A stretch of 64,000 nt of DNA from Eledone cirrhosa (GCA_964016885.1 OZ024742.1:357094066-357158065), one strand, 5' to 3'. Positions 43,311 to 55,031 are shown, counted from the stretch's first letter. Program-made: numbers and translations. The notes: generated from the sequence alone by a model not told the origin.

Positions 43311-43849
43311 TCACAATTTCATTTCATGTTTTTATTGGTCCTCTTCTTCTACAGTTTCTATCCATTTCAAACACTTGGCACTTTTTTATACTTTAACCCT
43401 CCTTACACATGTTATGACCATGCGAGAGGATGTTGAAAATTCCTGGCAGTGGGGATAAGGAAATACAGGAGGATCAGTTAAAAACATAATATAAGAGAAT
43501 CAGTTAATTATAATTTTATTCAACATATTCCCCTCTCAGATTCACACACTTATTGCAGTGGTTCTACCTCCCCTGTAAAGGTAACAGCTCTACCCTTTCA
43601 TGATACCCTTAAAGCCAGGAACTTTCACCCCATCCCCTCATATATGTAGAAAAGAAGCAGGCAGAAATTCTATACAATTTACACAAGATGTGTTGTGAGA
43701 CTGTAGGCAGGCTAACAGAAAAGAAAGACTTTGAATTGTGGCAAATGCACAAGAATAGGGGGTAGTAAGATCAGCAGTGAAATACACCTTTTTCAATCCA
43801 AGGAAGGTACCATAGTAGTTGATATATTTTGTTATTGAGAGCATAGTAG
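43311..43849. other. spacer, no gene seen
   Basis: Nothing recognised. Confidence 0.5.
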
Positions 43850-44403
43850 CTAGAATAAGAACAGACTAGAACAAGTTTAGAGAACTAACACATCTGTTGA
43901 CAACAAAGGTATTTTCTCTATGGGCAAAAGGTAGATTTTATGATTCCTGCATGAGAAGTGCTATGCTACATGGCAGTGCGATATGGGTAATAAATGAAGC
44001 GGATTTACAGAAGCAGGAGAGAAATGAAGTGAGTCTGCTCCAGTGGATGTGTAATATTAGTTTCTATGAATGATGGGACATGGGTGAACTGAGAAAAAAA
44101 CCTGGTTATCAGAGTATTCAAATATAGTGAGCAAGAGAGAAAACTGTGTGGATGTGGACATGTGATACATATGGATGAACACTGAGTGAAGTAATACCAA
44201 GAAATAGCAGGGGAATGAGCTGCAGTAAAGGAAGGTTAAGAAACATCTGGGCAGATGTGGTTAGGGCTGTTCACAAAATGCTGAAATTCATAAAAGAAAT
44301 GACAAAGAAATGCTATGAGTGGAGGAAGGCTGAGGTGGAAAAGATTCATCCTACCCATAGAAGCATGAAACAACAGATGTAAGACAACAATGACGATGAT
44401 GAT
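43850..44403 (+). pseudogene. heavily decayed LINE C-terminal relic
   Basis: Same block order as family B (CGGCAGTGA-like GGCAGTGCGATATGGG, CTCCAGTGGATGTGTAATAT, GTGGATGTGGACATGTGATA) but with many stops and indels. Ends at ACGATGATGATAC. It is an older LINE layer. Confidence 0.7.
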
Positions 44404-44639
44404 ACATCTGTATCTATTTATCTACTTAGATCTATCTGTTTATCTACAGACAGCGAGGGTGATGGAGAAAGAGATGAAAAGACAAAGTGGGACATCATCA
44501 TCATCATCACCATTTAATGTCCATTTATCCGTACTATGTATATCTGAGAGAGAAATTGAGAGAAGGGGATAGAGAAAGTAAGCTGTACACATTTCTAAAT
44601 ACAAAACAAAATTGAATATATATATATTTATATAAATAT

Positions 44640-45176
44640 ATGTATATATATATAAGAATGGGATGGAAGAAGTTAAGGGAGCTACTGCCACTGCTAGCTG
44701 CAAAAGGCTTTTCCCTCAAAATGAAATGGAGACTGTATGATGCGTGTATACGAACAGCAATGTTACATGGTAGTGAGACCTGGGCGCTGTCTGTGGAAGA
44801 CTTGCATAGATTAGAGAGAAACGAAGCCTGCATGCTCCAAGGGATGTGTAATAGTAATATACGTGAACGGCAAAGCATAAATGAATTGAGAGAGAGACTG
44901 AGCATAAGAGGAATCAAATGCTGTGTGCAGGAAAGGCGGTTACGTTGGTATGGACATGTGATGCATATGAAGGATGACAACTGCATAAAAAAGTGCAGAG
45001 CACTAGAAATCGATGGAAACCGCGGAGTGGGGAAACCCAAGATGACCTGGGATGAGGTGATAAAAGCCGACCTTACCCAATTACACCTCTCAAAGGCGAT
45101 GACACACGACCATGACCTCTGGCATCACGCAGTAATACAGAACACCCAATTCCCCATGGGTACAAGCCAAAGCTGA
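44640..45176 (+). pseudogene. LINE B fragment 4: C-terminal frame without stops
   Basis: 178 aa covering only the C-terminal region (WKKLRELLPLLAAKGFSLK, MLHGSETWALSVEDLHRLER, RWYGHVMHMKDDNC, GVGKPKMTWDEV). The first residues are TA-repeat translation. Unlike the three other long family B copies it keeps CGA (Arg) after DACI. It has no RT core or finger, so this is a truncated relic rather than a gene. Confidence 0.85.
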
Positions 45177-45425
45177 AGCATATAGACAATATGCCCCCAC
45201 ACCCTCCCACTGCAAATTGGTTGTGGAGGTGCCACGGCAAAAAAGCACCCAACGCACACTATAAAGTGGACGTGTAGGCGTCACGGAAAAAAAGCACCCA
45301 GCACTCACTGTAAATGAGGTTGGTGTTAGGAAGGGCATCCAGCTGTAGAAATCAAGCCAGAATCAGTTCCCGTCCCACCCTTGCAAGCAGGGAAAAGGCG
45401 GACGTAACATGAAATGAAATGAAAT
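44655..45425 (+). mobile_element. LINE family B, fragment 4
   Basis: Starts at AATGGGATGGAAGAAG after a (TA)n run, at almost the same element position as 8328. The 3' end reads CCCTTGCAAGCAGGGAAAAG, then ATGAAATGAAATGAAATC, and passes into TA repeats. Confidence 0.88.
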
Positions 45426-45494
45426 CAATATACATACAAATATATATATGTGTATATATAAATAATATATACGTGTATGTATATATATATACAC

Positions 45495-45554
<60 letters not shown>

Positions 45555-46869
45555 ATACATATATATATATATATACATGCATATATATAATGTATATGTG
45601 TGTGTATATATATATATAATATATATGTGTGTGTGTATATATAATCTTTCCCTGAGTTCAGTCTTTTTCGTTGCTATGGCAATGCGGCCAGACTGTCGGT
45701 CGCTATATTTGATTTGCAAAGCTGTCTAAACGTATTGCTATAACTCTGGGGTATTATTCCCCATCGAGTGCTAAAGCTACATTCCGAATCTGCATTCGTT
45801 AGCTTAGCTGCAGCCTAAAGCTTCGTTAATGCTGTACTAAAATTTGTCTATATACTATATATATATAGAGAGAGAGAGAAGAAGAAACATGAAGGTTTCT
45901 TTTTGATTCTAGATGATGCAAATCTCAGAGGGTTGTTTTTCTAATCATAAGAGTTAAAATTATTGCTATCAGGAACTAATTGCGTTTGTCTATAGCCTAA
46001 ATATGTCACAGGATAATACATGGTTGATACTGATCTAAGTATCTAAAGGCTGCCGAAACCCAGTAGGCAGAGTATTAGTCTTGTAAACAGAAACTTTCTA
46101 CTCCACACTCTCATATAATGCAATTCATCAAACATTATTTCTTCTCTCTTTATCTCTCTCTACTGATTTGTTGAATATTTTTTATTTTTTATTTTCATTA
46201 TTATTTTTCCCCCTCAGTCTTCTTTCTATCTGTTTCACCTCATTTCCTTCTTTCTTTCTTTCCCTCTGTTTATATTATATATTGTATATATTTTTTTATT
46301 CTACATTAAACATTCATCCCAGGTGATTTATCAAGCTTGACAAAGAAATCCTATTAGGAGAGAATTTGAGAAATTTTTTTTTAAAAAATGGTCAAATAGA
46401 AAAAGAAAAAATTCTATTGTAAAATAAAAACAAAAATGAATTAATGATGAAAAAAGATGAGACATCATAAAAAAAAGAGAAGCAAAAAAAATTATAAACC
46501 AGTTTGGTATGTTACAATATTGAAAACAAAATGAAAGCAAGCAACAATAACAAAAACAAAACAATGTAAAACAACAAATATAATACACAGTAAAAAAGCA
46601 AAATAATAGGATAGACTGTTTGTAGGGATATTTATTTTTACTTTCTCTTTTGAAATGTGTGGAATGAGTTATATAGAATTTCATGTCATTTTACAATTGA
46701 TGAATATGTAGTCATTGCAGATTTTAGCAAATTACTCAGACATTGAAATAGAGAAATATACAAATAAATATAATACTGTGGAAAATATTTCATTTTTCAA
46801 CCCTGCAAGGTTATTCTTGAATAAGTATGTGTCTGTGTGTGGATATATATGTGTGTGTGTGTGAGTGTG

Positions 46870-46917
<48 letters not shown>

Positions 46918-46937
46918 TATACATATATGAGGGTGTG

Positions 46938-46993
<56 letters not shown>

Positions 46994-46994
46994 G
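45426..46994. other. long microsatellite-rich and AT-rich stretch
   Basis: TA/GTAT runs at 45430-45645 and 46870-46990. Between them is unassigned AT-rich DNA, including a polypyrimidine block near 46140-46280. Several overlapping frames on both strands are repeat translations. Confidence 0.75.
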
Positions 46995-47135
46995 AGAAGA
47001 CTAAGAAAACTTGGGATGAGGTTATAAAAGCTGACCTTGCATAATTGCACCTCTCAAAGGTGATGACACAGGACTGTCATCTGTAGTATTATGCAGTAAT
47101 ACAGAAGACCCGCCTTCCCATGTGCACATCTAGTA
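46995..47135 (+). mobile_element. LINE B C-terminal scrap
   Basis: AAAACTTGGGATGAGGTTATAAAAG, CTCTCAAAGGTGATGAC and CAGTAATACAGAAGACCCGC follow family B order. Begins after (TA)n. Confidence 0.8.
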
Positions 47136-47184
47136 TGCATCACTTTCCCATCCATCCCCCTTACATACACCTCCCTGGATGGAT

Positions 47185-47390
47185 GGAAGAGCGTGGCCTA
47201 GTGGTAAGGATATTGAACTTATGATCATAATATCATGGGTTTGATTCTTGGACTGGGTTGTGTGCTGTGTTCTTGAGCAAAACATCATTTCACATTGCTC
47301 CAGTATACACAGCTGAAAATGAGGACCAGCAATAGCTGGGGATTTAACCCTACAATGGACTGGCATCCTGTTCAGGAGGGGGCAGTCTTG
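47185..47390 (+). mobile_element. second type of tRNA-derived SINE
   Basis: Head GCGTGGCCTAGTGGTAAGG (A-box-like), ATGGGTTTGATTCTTGG (B-box-like), then the conserved TTCTTGAGCAAAACATC and TTGCTCCAGTATACACAGCT. This differs from the more common SINE in the window. Confidence 0.75.
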
Positions 47391-47509
47391 TACTCTCAGT
47401 CATGTCATGCCATGTAACTCATCGAGTCTTGGTTGATCTTGAACTTATGACACAGTACAGAGTCCTATTTATAGGTGTATGGACTTCTTTTGTTTATGTT
47501 CTCTATCCC

Positions 47510-48140
47510 AGGGCTCATAGCTCTTAAGTTCTGAGGAAAAAGTAGGAAGGCATGGCATCTCCCTTATTGCTCATGACTCCCAGAACCATCATAGTTGCAA
47601 GAAACTGTGTGTATGACTGTTGGAATATCTTTAGAGTCTCAAAATAACCAACTGTCATTCCTTCAGTTGATCATTTGGTCTTGATCAAAGCTTATCTTAT
47701 CAGATATTTTAACTTGCTCATCAAGCACATTGCACTGATCAGATTGTTACCTTTGTCAATGCAGACATGAAATGGCCCCTACTCATCACCTATGACTAGT
47801 ATGGAAGGTCTTCATGCACAAATCTTCCAATATTGTGTCTTGAAACCGTGGGCTCCTTAGCAATGGTGCTAATTGATTTTCTGGTATTCTTATCGATCAA
47901 TTTCTTTGCTTTTCATTCAAATTTGGGAGTTCTGATGGTATTAGGACCATTAGCAGGCATATATTCCATTTGGTTGCTGTTGTAGAATTCCCCATCAACA
48001 GCTTTTAAATATTTGCAAAACTTTTAAATATTTGCAAAACAGCAAAGGAATATGCAACTTTCAGGAAGTGAACAATCTTTAGATCACTTTTTTCTACCAT
48101 TATGGCAAAAATTACAGCGTGCTTTTTAATGTATTGAGTT
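47510..48140 (-). pseudogene. old mariner/Tc1-type transposase relic
   Basis: On the minus strand the translation, with stops, gives FDQDQMIN, DSWLF, DSKDIPTV, MMVLGVMSNKGDAMPSYFF. This aligns in order with the 29638-30549 transposase (FCQDQKIN, NRWLA, SSKDVPRV, TLVLGVVSSQGDVMPPHFF). It is much older than that copy. Terminal repeats not found. Confidence 0.7.
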
Positions 48141-48430
48141 AGCTTGATGTCTGTCGTAATATATCTGAAAAGAAATGATAATCAGAAAAAGTTAGAAAAA
48201 AGTTAGTCCTATTAAAATACAAAGAACTGAGCAACCTGTGTATATATGTGTGTGTGAATATTTGCGTTTGCATGTATTAAATTTATAAATAGAAATCCGT
48301 TAGAGGTGCAGATTTTTCACATTTATCCTCCCTCTCCTCCTCCTCCCTCTTCTTCTTCTTCTTCTTGTTCTTCTTGTTCTTCTTCTCCTTCAAATATGAA
48401 ATATCTTGTTCGTGGAACTTCAAGATGTAA

Positions 48431-48566
48431 TAATTGTTTCTACTATTGGCACAAGGCCAGCAATTCACCAGTACATTACTGGTACTTTATTTTATCGACC
48501 CTGTAAGGATAAAAGGGAAAGTTAACCCGCCAAGGTTAACTTTGCCTTTCACCCTTACGGGTGTAA
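48431..48566 (-). mobile_element. truncated SINE with an inverted end
   Basis: The SINE tail half (TTGTTTCTACTATTGGCACA to AAAGTTAACC) is followed at once by its own reverse (AAGGTTAACTTTGCCTTTCA), making a small hairpin near 48507-48560. Confidence 0.8.
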
Positions 48567-49282
48567 TAATAAGGATCTGAATTTAGTCACAGATAGTAGA
48601 AATACAAATGTTTTGATGTAGCCAGACTTTTGATGTAGACAGACTTTATTAGATAGTAGTTAGAATGAAAATCATGCGAAATGATACCAGACTACTCAGA
48701 TATATGTATGTTATGTCAGGTTGCTCTTTAGTGCTACTGGTAACATGTTACCCAGTACAACCTGTGCATAGTCAGATTGTCGGCAACTAAACCGGCAACC
48801 CTCCCAATCTTGCTTGGCGAGGAGGGTGATTTTGGACACCTTGTGGGATGAAAAACAAAACCCATCAAAGCGTGGAGAATACAGGAGAGTCAATGGCCAT
48901 CCAATAAAGTTTTTTTTTTTTCAAGAGAAAGACTCCTAGTCTTCATTAAGACATCTCTCTGGGAGACGGTCACTCAGATATAACCTTCAACGTTTTTGCA
49001 TTCAATGATGTCGACCAGTTGTTCAGAGAGTTGGCCCCATGCAAAGCCTTTTCTCACTTAAAAAAGCCTCAAGCACAGGCATCACTTGATGTGTGGCATT
49101 TTTTTCTTTTCTTTTAGCTATGCATTGTATTGCTGGCCATAGGTAAGTCCCTAGCTGGACTAAAAAGCCACATCTGTGATGCTTATGTTTAAGTATCAAG
49201 CGATGGCATTACTTGAAATTGAGTTGCAGCCATCATATATGTATGTATGCATGTATGTATATATGTATATATACATATGCTG
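48567..49282. other. unassigned, no gene seen
   Basis: The block at 48940-49090 weakly resembles 30890-30990. An ATGT/TA run at 49240-49278 abuts the next LINE fragment. Confidence 0.5.
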
Positions 49283-49800
49283 TTTACTTGAGAGAGGATT
49301 ATGTTGGTATGGTTATGTGATGCACATCAATGACGACAGCTGTATAAACAAGTGCAGGGCGATCAAAATTGATGCAATTTACAGAGTAGGTAGACCCAGA
49401 AAAACCTGGGACAACATGATAAAATCTGACCTTGTACACTTACACCTCTCTAACACAATGTCACTGGATCGAGATCTTTGGCACCACGCAGTAATACAGA
49501 AGACCCGCCTCCCCTACATACAAAGTTAACCTACAGTCAGTAGGCACCTCAACCCACTACCCCTACTCCACCCTCCCACTCCCACCAACACCACCCTTTC
49601 TCTGTAAAGTTATGTTGGTACCACAACATCCAGTCTACACTAAAGAGTGTCACGACAAAAAAAAACACACATTTCACGCTGTAAAGTCATTGTGTAGGAG
49701 AAACGGTAAAAAGGTTCCCAGTTCACACTGTAAATGTGATTGGTGTTAGGAAGGGCATCCAGCCATAGAAAACCTCAGGTACAGTCCAATATGAGTGACA
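49283..49800 (+). mobile_element. LINE family A, 3' fragment
   Basis: Starts after the TA run inside the C-terminal domain (CLLERGLCWYGYVM, GRPRKTWDNMIKSDL) and continues in the 3' untranslated region (CTACAGTCAGTAGGCACC, GGTGTTAGGAAGGGCATCC). Confidence 0.88.
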
Positions 49801-49808
49801 TTGAGGAC

Positions 49809-50214
49809 ATTTGTTTTGAAAGACTTATTTTTCAGTGAGTTCTCAATCAGCTGACACAAACCTACATTTGGCGCAAAATCAATTTTTAACATTCACATGA
49901 CCTCTACCGACCAATCAAAATTGTTTTGACCACAAGAATTTTTGCAACACTAATTGGTGCACAGCTTATTTTAATACTGCTGGAGCCACTTTTTTAACAT
50001 AAAAAACAGGTAGAATTTCCAAAACTAATCAGATTAGAGCAAACATCATGGACGCTCTATCTCAAAATTATTTTTGAAAAGCATTAGAAATGCGCAACCG
50101 ATAAAACTTAAAACCAAAACTGAATACTAACCAATACCATTACTAATTCTCACTTATTCCTAATTAAACTATTTTTCACTGTGAACAATTTGTCAGCATT
50201 TTCTTTTCCGTTTA

Positions 50215-50224
<10 letters not shown>
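49809..50224 (+). repeat. 414-bp non-coding dispersed repeat, copy 2
   Basis: Direct match to 20784-21197 with small indels. It begins just past the LINE fragment and ends at a (TA)n run, beyond which lies the ribozyme-bearing fold-back. Confidence 0.85.
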
Positions 50225-50254
<30 letters not shown>

Positions 50255-50383
50255 GAAGTTATATTTAATTTGTTGGGATACAACAAGCAAATATTTTTAT
50301 AACTGATATAAAGCACTCAACAAATTTTTGGAGTAAAAATACAATATATTAACAAATGGAAACTATATTTATAAAACCATATT

Positions 50384-50448
50384 TATTTCATTATACATAT
50401 TTCAAGGACCCCAAAGCGAATTATGGTGCACTTTCATCAGATAAAATA
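50384..50448 (-). ncRNA. hammerhead ribozyme, left arm
   Basis: Minus strand. Stem I: UAUUUUAU (50448-50441) with AUGAAAUA (50391-50384), eight pairs. Core CTGATGA (50440-50434). A 30-nt stem II begins AAG and closes with CTT next to GAAA. Stem III AUAUGUAU folds as AUA-UG-UAU or pairs with itself through G-U. A is at the cleavage position (cut between 50392 and 50391). The inner helix of stem II is weaker than in the right arm. Confidence 0.75.
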
Positions 50449-50567
50449 TAATATACATCAGTTTTATAAACAAATATTGACATACCCTTATCCGGCAGCT
50501 TCCAACAGACATGGTCGCATTCTTTTAAGGGTATGTCAATATTTGTTTATAAAACCGATCTATATTA

Positions 50568-50632
50568 TATTTTATCTGATGAAAGCGCACCATAATTCGC
50601 TTTGGTATCCTTGAAATATGTATAATGAAATA
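50568..50632 (+). ncRNA. hammerhead ribozyme, right arm
   Basis: Plus strand. Stem I TATTTTAT (50568-50575) with ATGAAATA (50625-50632), core CTGATGA (50576-50582), stem II 50583-50612 with AAG/CTT and ACCA/TGGT helices, GAAA (50613-50616), stem III ATATGTAT, and A at 50624 with cleavage after it. All canonical core nucleotides are present. Confidence 0.78.
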
Positions 50633-50676
50633 AATATGGTTTTATAAATATAGTTTCCATTTGTTAATATATTGTA

Positions 50677-52139
50677 TATATGTATATATATAACATACAC
50701 AATACAATCATGAACCTTACTACATACAATAATACAACAAAACAAAAACAATGAACTTGTGATGTGTAATGTTCTACTACACCGGCCCTAGTGGCCAATA
50801 AAGAAATGATTATTTTCATTAGGAAATATAATGTTTTTGAATTAATCCTAATTACATATTATTTGCTAATCATAATAGTGTTACTGTCATTCTTCCATAC
50901 TCATTGTAATTTTCCTAACTCGGTGACCCTAACCTCACTGCTTGAACTGACAACTATTTCTTTTTAAAGCTGTTGATCTTCAACATTTAAATTGCTGACA
51001 CTCGATTAAGGAATTCAAAACTTCACATGATCCTTTTGAAATTTTGAACTACACGTATTTTAGCACCAAATCAGCTTTTTATATTAGAATGGCATCTTCT
51101 CAACTTTCCTTTGAAGCCCAATTTTCTCCTCCAAAGTTTTTGAGTATGTGATATGATAGAAATCTCAAATAACAGTATTTCTATATTTTTTTATGACATT
51201 TACAGTTTTATCGAATGAGATGTTTCTATTGGAAATTTTCTTCAACCAACATCATTTTCCCAATAAGTGTAATAAAAACACAGCAACAAAGTCACAGCTT
51301 TTTCGTATGGTAACCCATATGAATCATCATTACCACAAAGAGAATCTTTCCATGACAAATCAATTCATCTCACAGATGTCTCTTTATACATTTTCAGTAA
51401 AGATAATTTCTGTATCTTTGCTTTTAAAATTTTTAGTATTTACAACAGATTTGTGGCTCCATAAATACATAGAGCTATAAACACAGGGTTCCCCACATAA
51501 TGTATACACTCTTTGATTACCTGTACAGGCAATATTTATTTGAAGGCTGTTGAGGAGTGTATATATTTTTGGGGGACATCCCGGATTTGTGGGTCTATAA
51601 ATGCATACATACATCTATATATATTTATTGGTCTATAAATGCATATATTTATATATATTATGATGCTGCAATGCTATTTGCTATACATATGAGATATTTT
51701 TCTGTGCTGCTGCCACAAATAATGCACCTAGTTGACCCTGTTAAGTGCTAGTGTTTGTGCCATAATAAAATTCATCCAGTCCACTTTTATAATGGTAGTG
51801 CTATTGACATGAAAGATGAACCCATCGCAGCCTGTAAGGTTGATGGCCTTAGAAAGAGTATTCAACCATACAAACCATGCCAAATATTAAAGATATCATG
51901 CATGATAGGGTACACCGACCTGACTGGTCTCAGATCATAACAACCTATCTAATCCATAATCATTAGTATGGAAAGGAGAGATAATACAGTGATGACTTTT
52001 GACTTATAGTTTTTCTGTATTTACATTTTCTAATTTTAATCATACTTGGGTATTCTTTCAGTTTACATATTTCTTAGGATTAAAATGCAACCTCGGTTGT
52101 TCTGCATCTGCTGCTTCTACTCATATAAGCAAATATAAA
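50677..52139. other. AT-rich DNA, no gene seen
   Basis: A degraded LINE 3' relic is possible at 51740-51980 (AAATTCATCCAGTCCACTTT, then AACCATACAAACCATGCC). A 95-aa frame at 51193-51480 has no recognisable domain. Confidence 0.5.
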
Positions 52140-52410
52140 ACAGAGAGGGCTGGATGGGGTGCAAATGGGACAATTGTCCCGGGCTCCCTGGTGCATGTAG
52201 GGTCAGCACCAGTGACAGCCAGAACAATTTATTTGTGCCCTCTGCTGGAATTTTGAGTTTTATGGGCCTCACAACCAACAGCCGGAGCAATTTATTTGTG
52301 CCCATTTTAATTTTAGGATGGTTAGATTTTGAAATTTAATACCTGTATGTATAACTTTTCAATTCCAATTACTTGTGCCAGCTGACTTTGATATGTAAAA
52401 TTGGGGGTTT
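52140..52410 (+). repeat. dispersed repeat related to 19262-19800 and 58832-59117
   Basis: GGGCTGGATGGGGTGCAAAT, a duplicated AGCAATTTATTTGTGCCC-type block (52222 and 52284), then TTTAATACCTGTATGTATAA and AAAATTGGGGGTTTGCTG. Confidence 0.75.
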
Positions 52411-52411
52411 G

Positions 52412-52830
52412 CTGTATCATCATCATCATTTTACGTCCGCTTTTCCCTGCTTGCAAGGGTGGAATGGGTCCTATTCAGTACAGCATCTCTCCACTTGTCA
52501 CAGTCCTTTGTCATCTCCTCGGTGAGTTTCAGCGATCTGAGGTCTGCTCTCACCACCTCCGTCCATGTTTTTTGTGGTCTTCCTCGACTATGTCTTCCTT
52601 TTACTGGGATTTCTTGACACTTCTTTACCCAGCTGTCATCCTCCATGCACATCACATGTCCATACCATCTCAGTCTTCTCTCCTGCACACCACAACTTAT
52701 CCCTCTTATACCCAGTTTCTCTCTCGACTCATCTATGCTTGGTTGTTCACGCACATTGACATTGCACATCCAACGGAGTATGCTTGCTTCATTTCTCTCC
52801 AGCTGTCGCTGTATATATCCTCCACCACCA
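52412..52830 (-). mobile_element. LINE family C, C-terminal fragment with a 112-aa frame
   Basis: The minus-strand frame (52769-52431) reads MCNVNVREQPSIDESREKLG, RRLRWYGHVMCMEDDSW, SRGRPQKTWTEVVRADLRSL and KWRDAVLNRTHSTLASR. The 3' end is CATCATCATCATT on the plus strand. It has the same C-terminal architecture as families A and B but is clearly a separate lineage. RT domain absent. Confidence 0.88.
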
Positions 52831-53033
52831 CCAAAAAAAAAACAGGCCCCTCAAGGTCTGAACCTGGTCCTGATAACAGCTATTGTTTTTCTTGCAATCT
52901 CTAATGTGCATATTTATGTGGTAACTGGACATTTCACAAATAGCTCATAGTACAGGTTAATTTTTCTGCAATACTGATGTCACTATCCATGTCACCTTTC
53001 TCATAGGAAAGTTCACATAGCTCATTTGTAGCT

Positions 53034-53252
53034 GGCATTTACATTACTCTATATTTACTATTACATTTTCATGGTAAAGGCTTTACCTCACATAATTATC
53101 TCACACAATATCAAATCTATGAGATTTTTATATTATTTACTTTGAGAACAATACCTTAACATCAGTATGAGAGGCCGGTTACTGCCGGTTTGAGCAGAAA
53201 GAGGTGAGAGAATTCTGGCCAGATACAGCCAGTTTAAATGCTAAAGGGTTAA
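53034..53252 (-). mobile_element. TTAA-flanked MITE, copy 6 (reverse)
   Basis: Ends CCAGTTTAAATGCTAAAGGGTTAA in canonical form. The left end (GGCATTTACATTACTCTATA) has lost its TTAA. Confidence 0.75.
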
Positions 53253-53395
53253 ATCATTACATATATTTATAGAGTTGTGATTTTGTTATTTCCCCAACTC
53301 ACCATTTAATTTTTCATTGGGAACAACTATTTATTATACAAACATAAATGGTTTTAATAAGTGGCAAATTTTATATTTATTTATGGTTTTATTAT

Positions 53396-53700
53396 ATCAA
53401 CTATAGTGGCGATTTAGCAGAACAATTAGGATCCTAGATAGAAAGCTTTGTGGTATTTGTTCTCTATGGGAATGGAGAGCATAGCTGAGATATACTACAT
53501 TGGCATGGAGAACAGTCAGCAATAACCACAGCATCAACTATGTCAACTATAGTGGGGAATTTGCAGAGCCATTAGAATCCAAGATAGAATACCTCGTGGT
53601 ATTTGTTCTCCATGGGTATGCAGTATACTTCAACTGTGCACTGCTCAGCTGAGTTATATCACATTGCCATGGACAACAGCCAGCAACAACCACTGCATTG
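53396..53700 (+). repeat. imperfect direct duplication of a SINE-like block
   Basis: 53400-53530 and 53545-53690 share AACTATAGTGG, TTTGCAGA, GGTATTTGTTCTC and GACAACAGCCAGCAA. The heads resemble a GGCAGAATCGTTAGC-type SINE head in decayed form. Confidence 0.6.
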
Positions 53701-54834
53701 ATCAGTCAACCTCACAGGGCTCCTTCTTTTGATGAGATGCACTTCTTTTAATTTTGTGGAAGAAAACAGCAGTTAGATGTGGCTGATGTGAATTCCTCAT
53801 AGTCTACATTAGTTGCCACATCTAGGTATTTTACCTGCATCCCATTCTTTTCCTAACAAGTATTATGCTATTAGATGCTGTTACTGTATTGTAAAATATA
53901 CCCTTCAAAATGGGAGTTAATATACTGGTTATTGATTCAACATACTATATTAGTGTCATTTTGAGATTTTCTGGTAACATAACCATAAATGACATTACTG
54001 ATAAACAGATATGTCTTTCATTTCTGATCTCTTGCTATAGAGCTCTGTAAATTCCTTGGGATTGTATCCCTGGTTATCAATCAGGGAATATATTCTGAGA
54101 AGCTCCTTTCCAGCTCACATGATAATATTGTCTTATGTATAGATAGTTGATTGATGGATATATTTCAATTCTTGGTGATTAGCAGTTGTTGTAGAAGATA
54201 AATTCTGCAACATTCAAAGGCTTTATGAATTTATATTAAGTGTGTGTCTTCCTGCTTTGTTGTAAGGAAGATGTATGTATGGATGACTGAATTAATTGAT
54301 TGACAGAAGGGCTTGTGAGGATCATGGAGATTGCATCCCCTCATTTTACTAATAAAATAAATATATATATGCACATCTTTATATGAATTGTGTAGATTAC
54401 TGCTGTGTATTAGTAATATGTCTAAAGACACAATATCTTACACTAGAGAACTTTTAATATTTTAAATGCTCGTATTTGCATGCATGCACAGACAGGGATA
54501 CACACACACACACACACAAGAGCAACAATAATAACAACAGCAACAAATGCTAGTAAAGTAGACCATGTTCTTACATAATTTCTGCTCTAGCAGCCCACCA
54601 AAACACAATATTTCACAATAGACTACTTTAAATACTCTTATTTAAATTCATGCACACACCGAGGTACACACAACAGCCACAGCATCAACAACACTTGATA
54701 TTAAAGTAGACCAAGGCAATCAGAGTTTTGTCCCATATTCAGAAGCACACTACAACTGATATATTGAACAGTGAGGTTTGTATGTCCAGTCATAATAAAA
54801 TATCTTTGGTAAATGTTTGACAAAAACACACTTC
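53701..54834. other. AT-rich DNA, no gene seen
   Basis: Only a short (CA)n run near 54498-54518. Nothing else recognised. Confidence 0.5.
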
Positions 54835-54850
54835 ATATTTTATAATAATT

Positions 54851-55031
54851 GTTTCTACTTTTGGCACAAGGCCAGCAATTACCCAGTATATTACTGGTAC
54901 TTTATCTTATCGACCTCATATGGATGAAAGGCAAAGTTAACCTCGGCGGGAGTTGAACTCAGATCGTAAAGGGATGTAACTATGCTGGAAAGAATGTCCA
55001 ACCCTCTACCGATACTGTCAATTCACTTTTT
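54851..55031 (-). mobile_element. tRNA-derived SINE with a 16-bp target-site duplication
   Basis: Flanked by the perfect repeat ATATTTTATAATAATT at 54835-54850 and 55032-55047. B box and tail as in the other copies. Confidence 0.9.

Larger units (their letters stand above)
50341..50676. mobile_element. fold-back element with one hammerhead per arm
   Basis: The left arm (50341-50485) and right arm (50527-50676) are near-perfect inverted copies, for example AACAAATGGAAACTATATTT against its complement, and TATTGACATACCCTTA against TAAGGGTATGTCAATA. The central spacer (50486-50526) reads TCCGGCAGCTTCCAACAGAC. There is no coding body. Inverted terminal repeats with hammerheads match a body-less PLE pseudo-LTR pair, but the repeats are unrelated in sequence to those at 21-24 kb. 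Confidence 0.8.
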
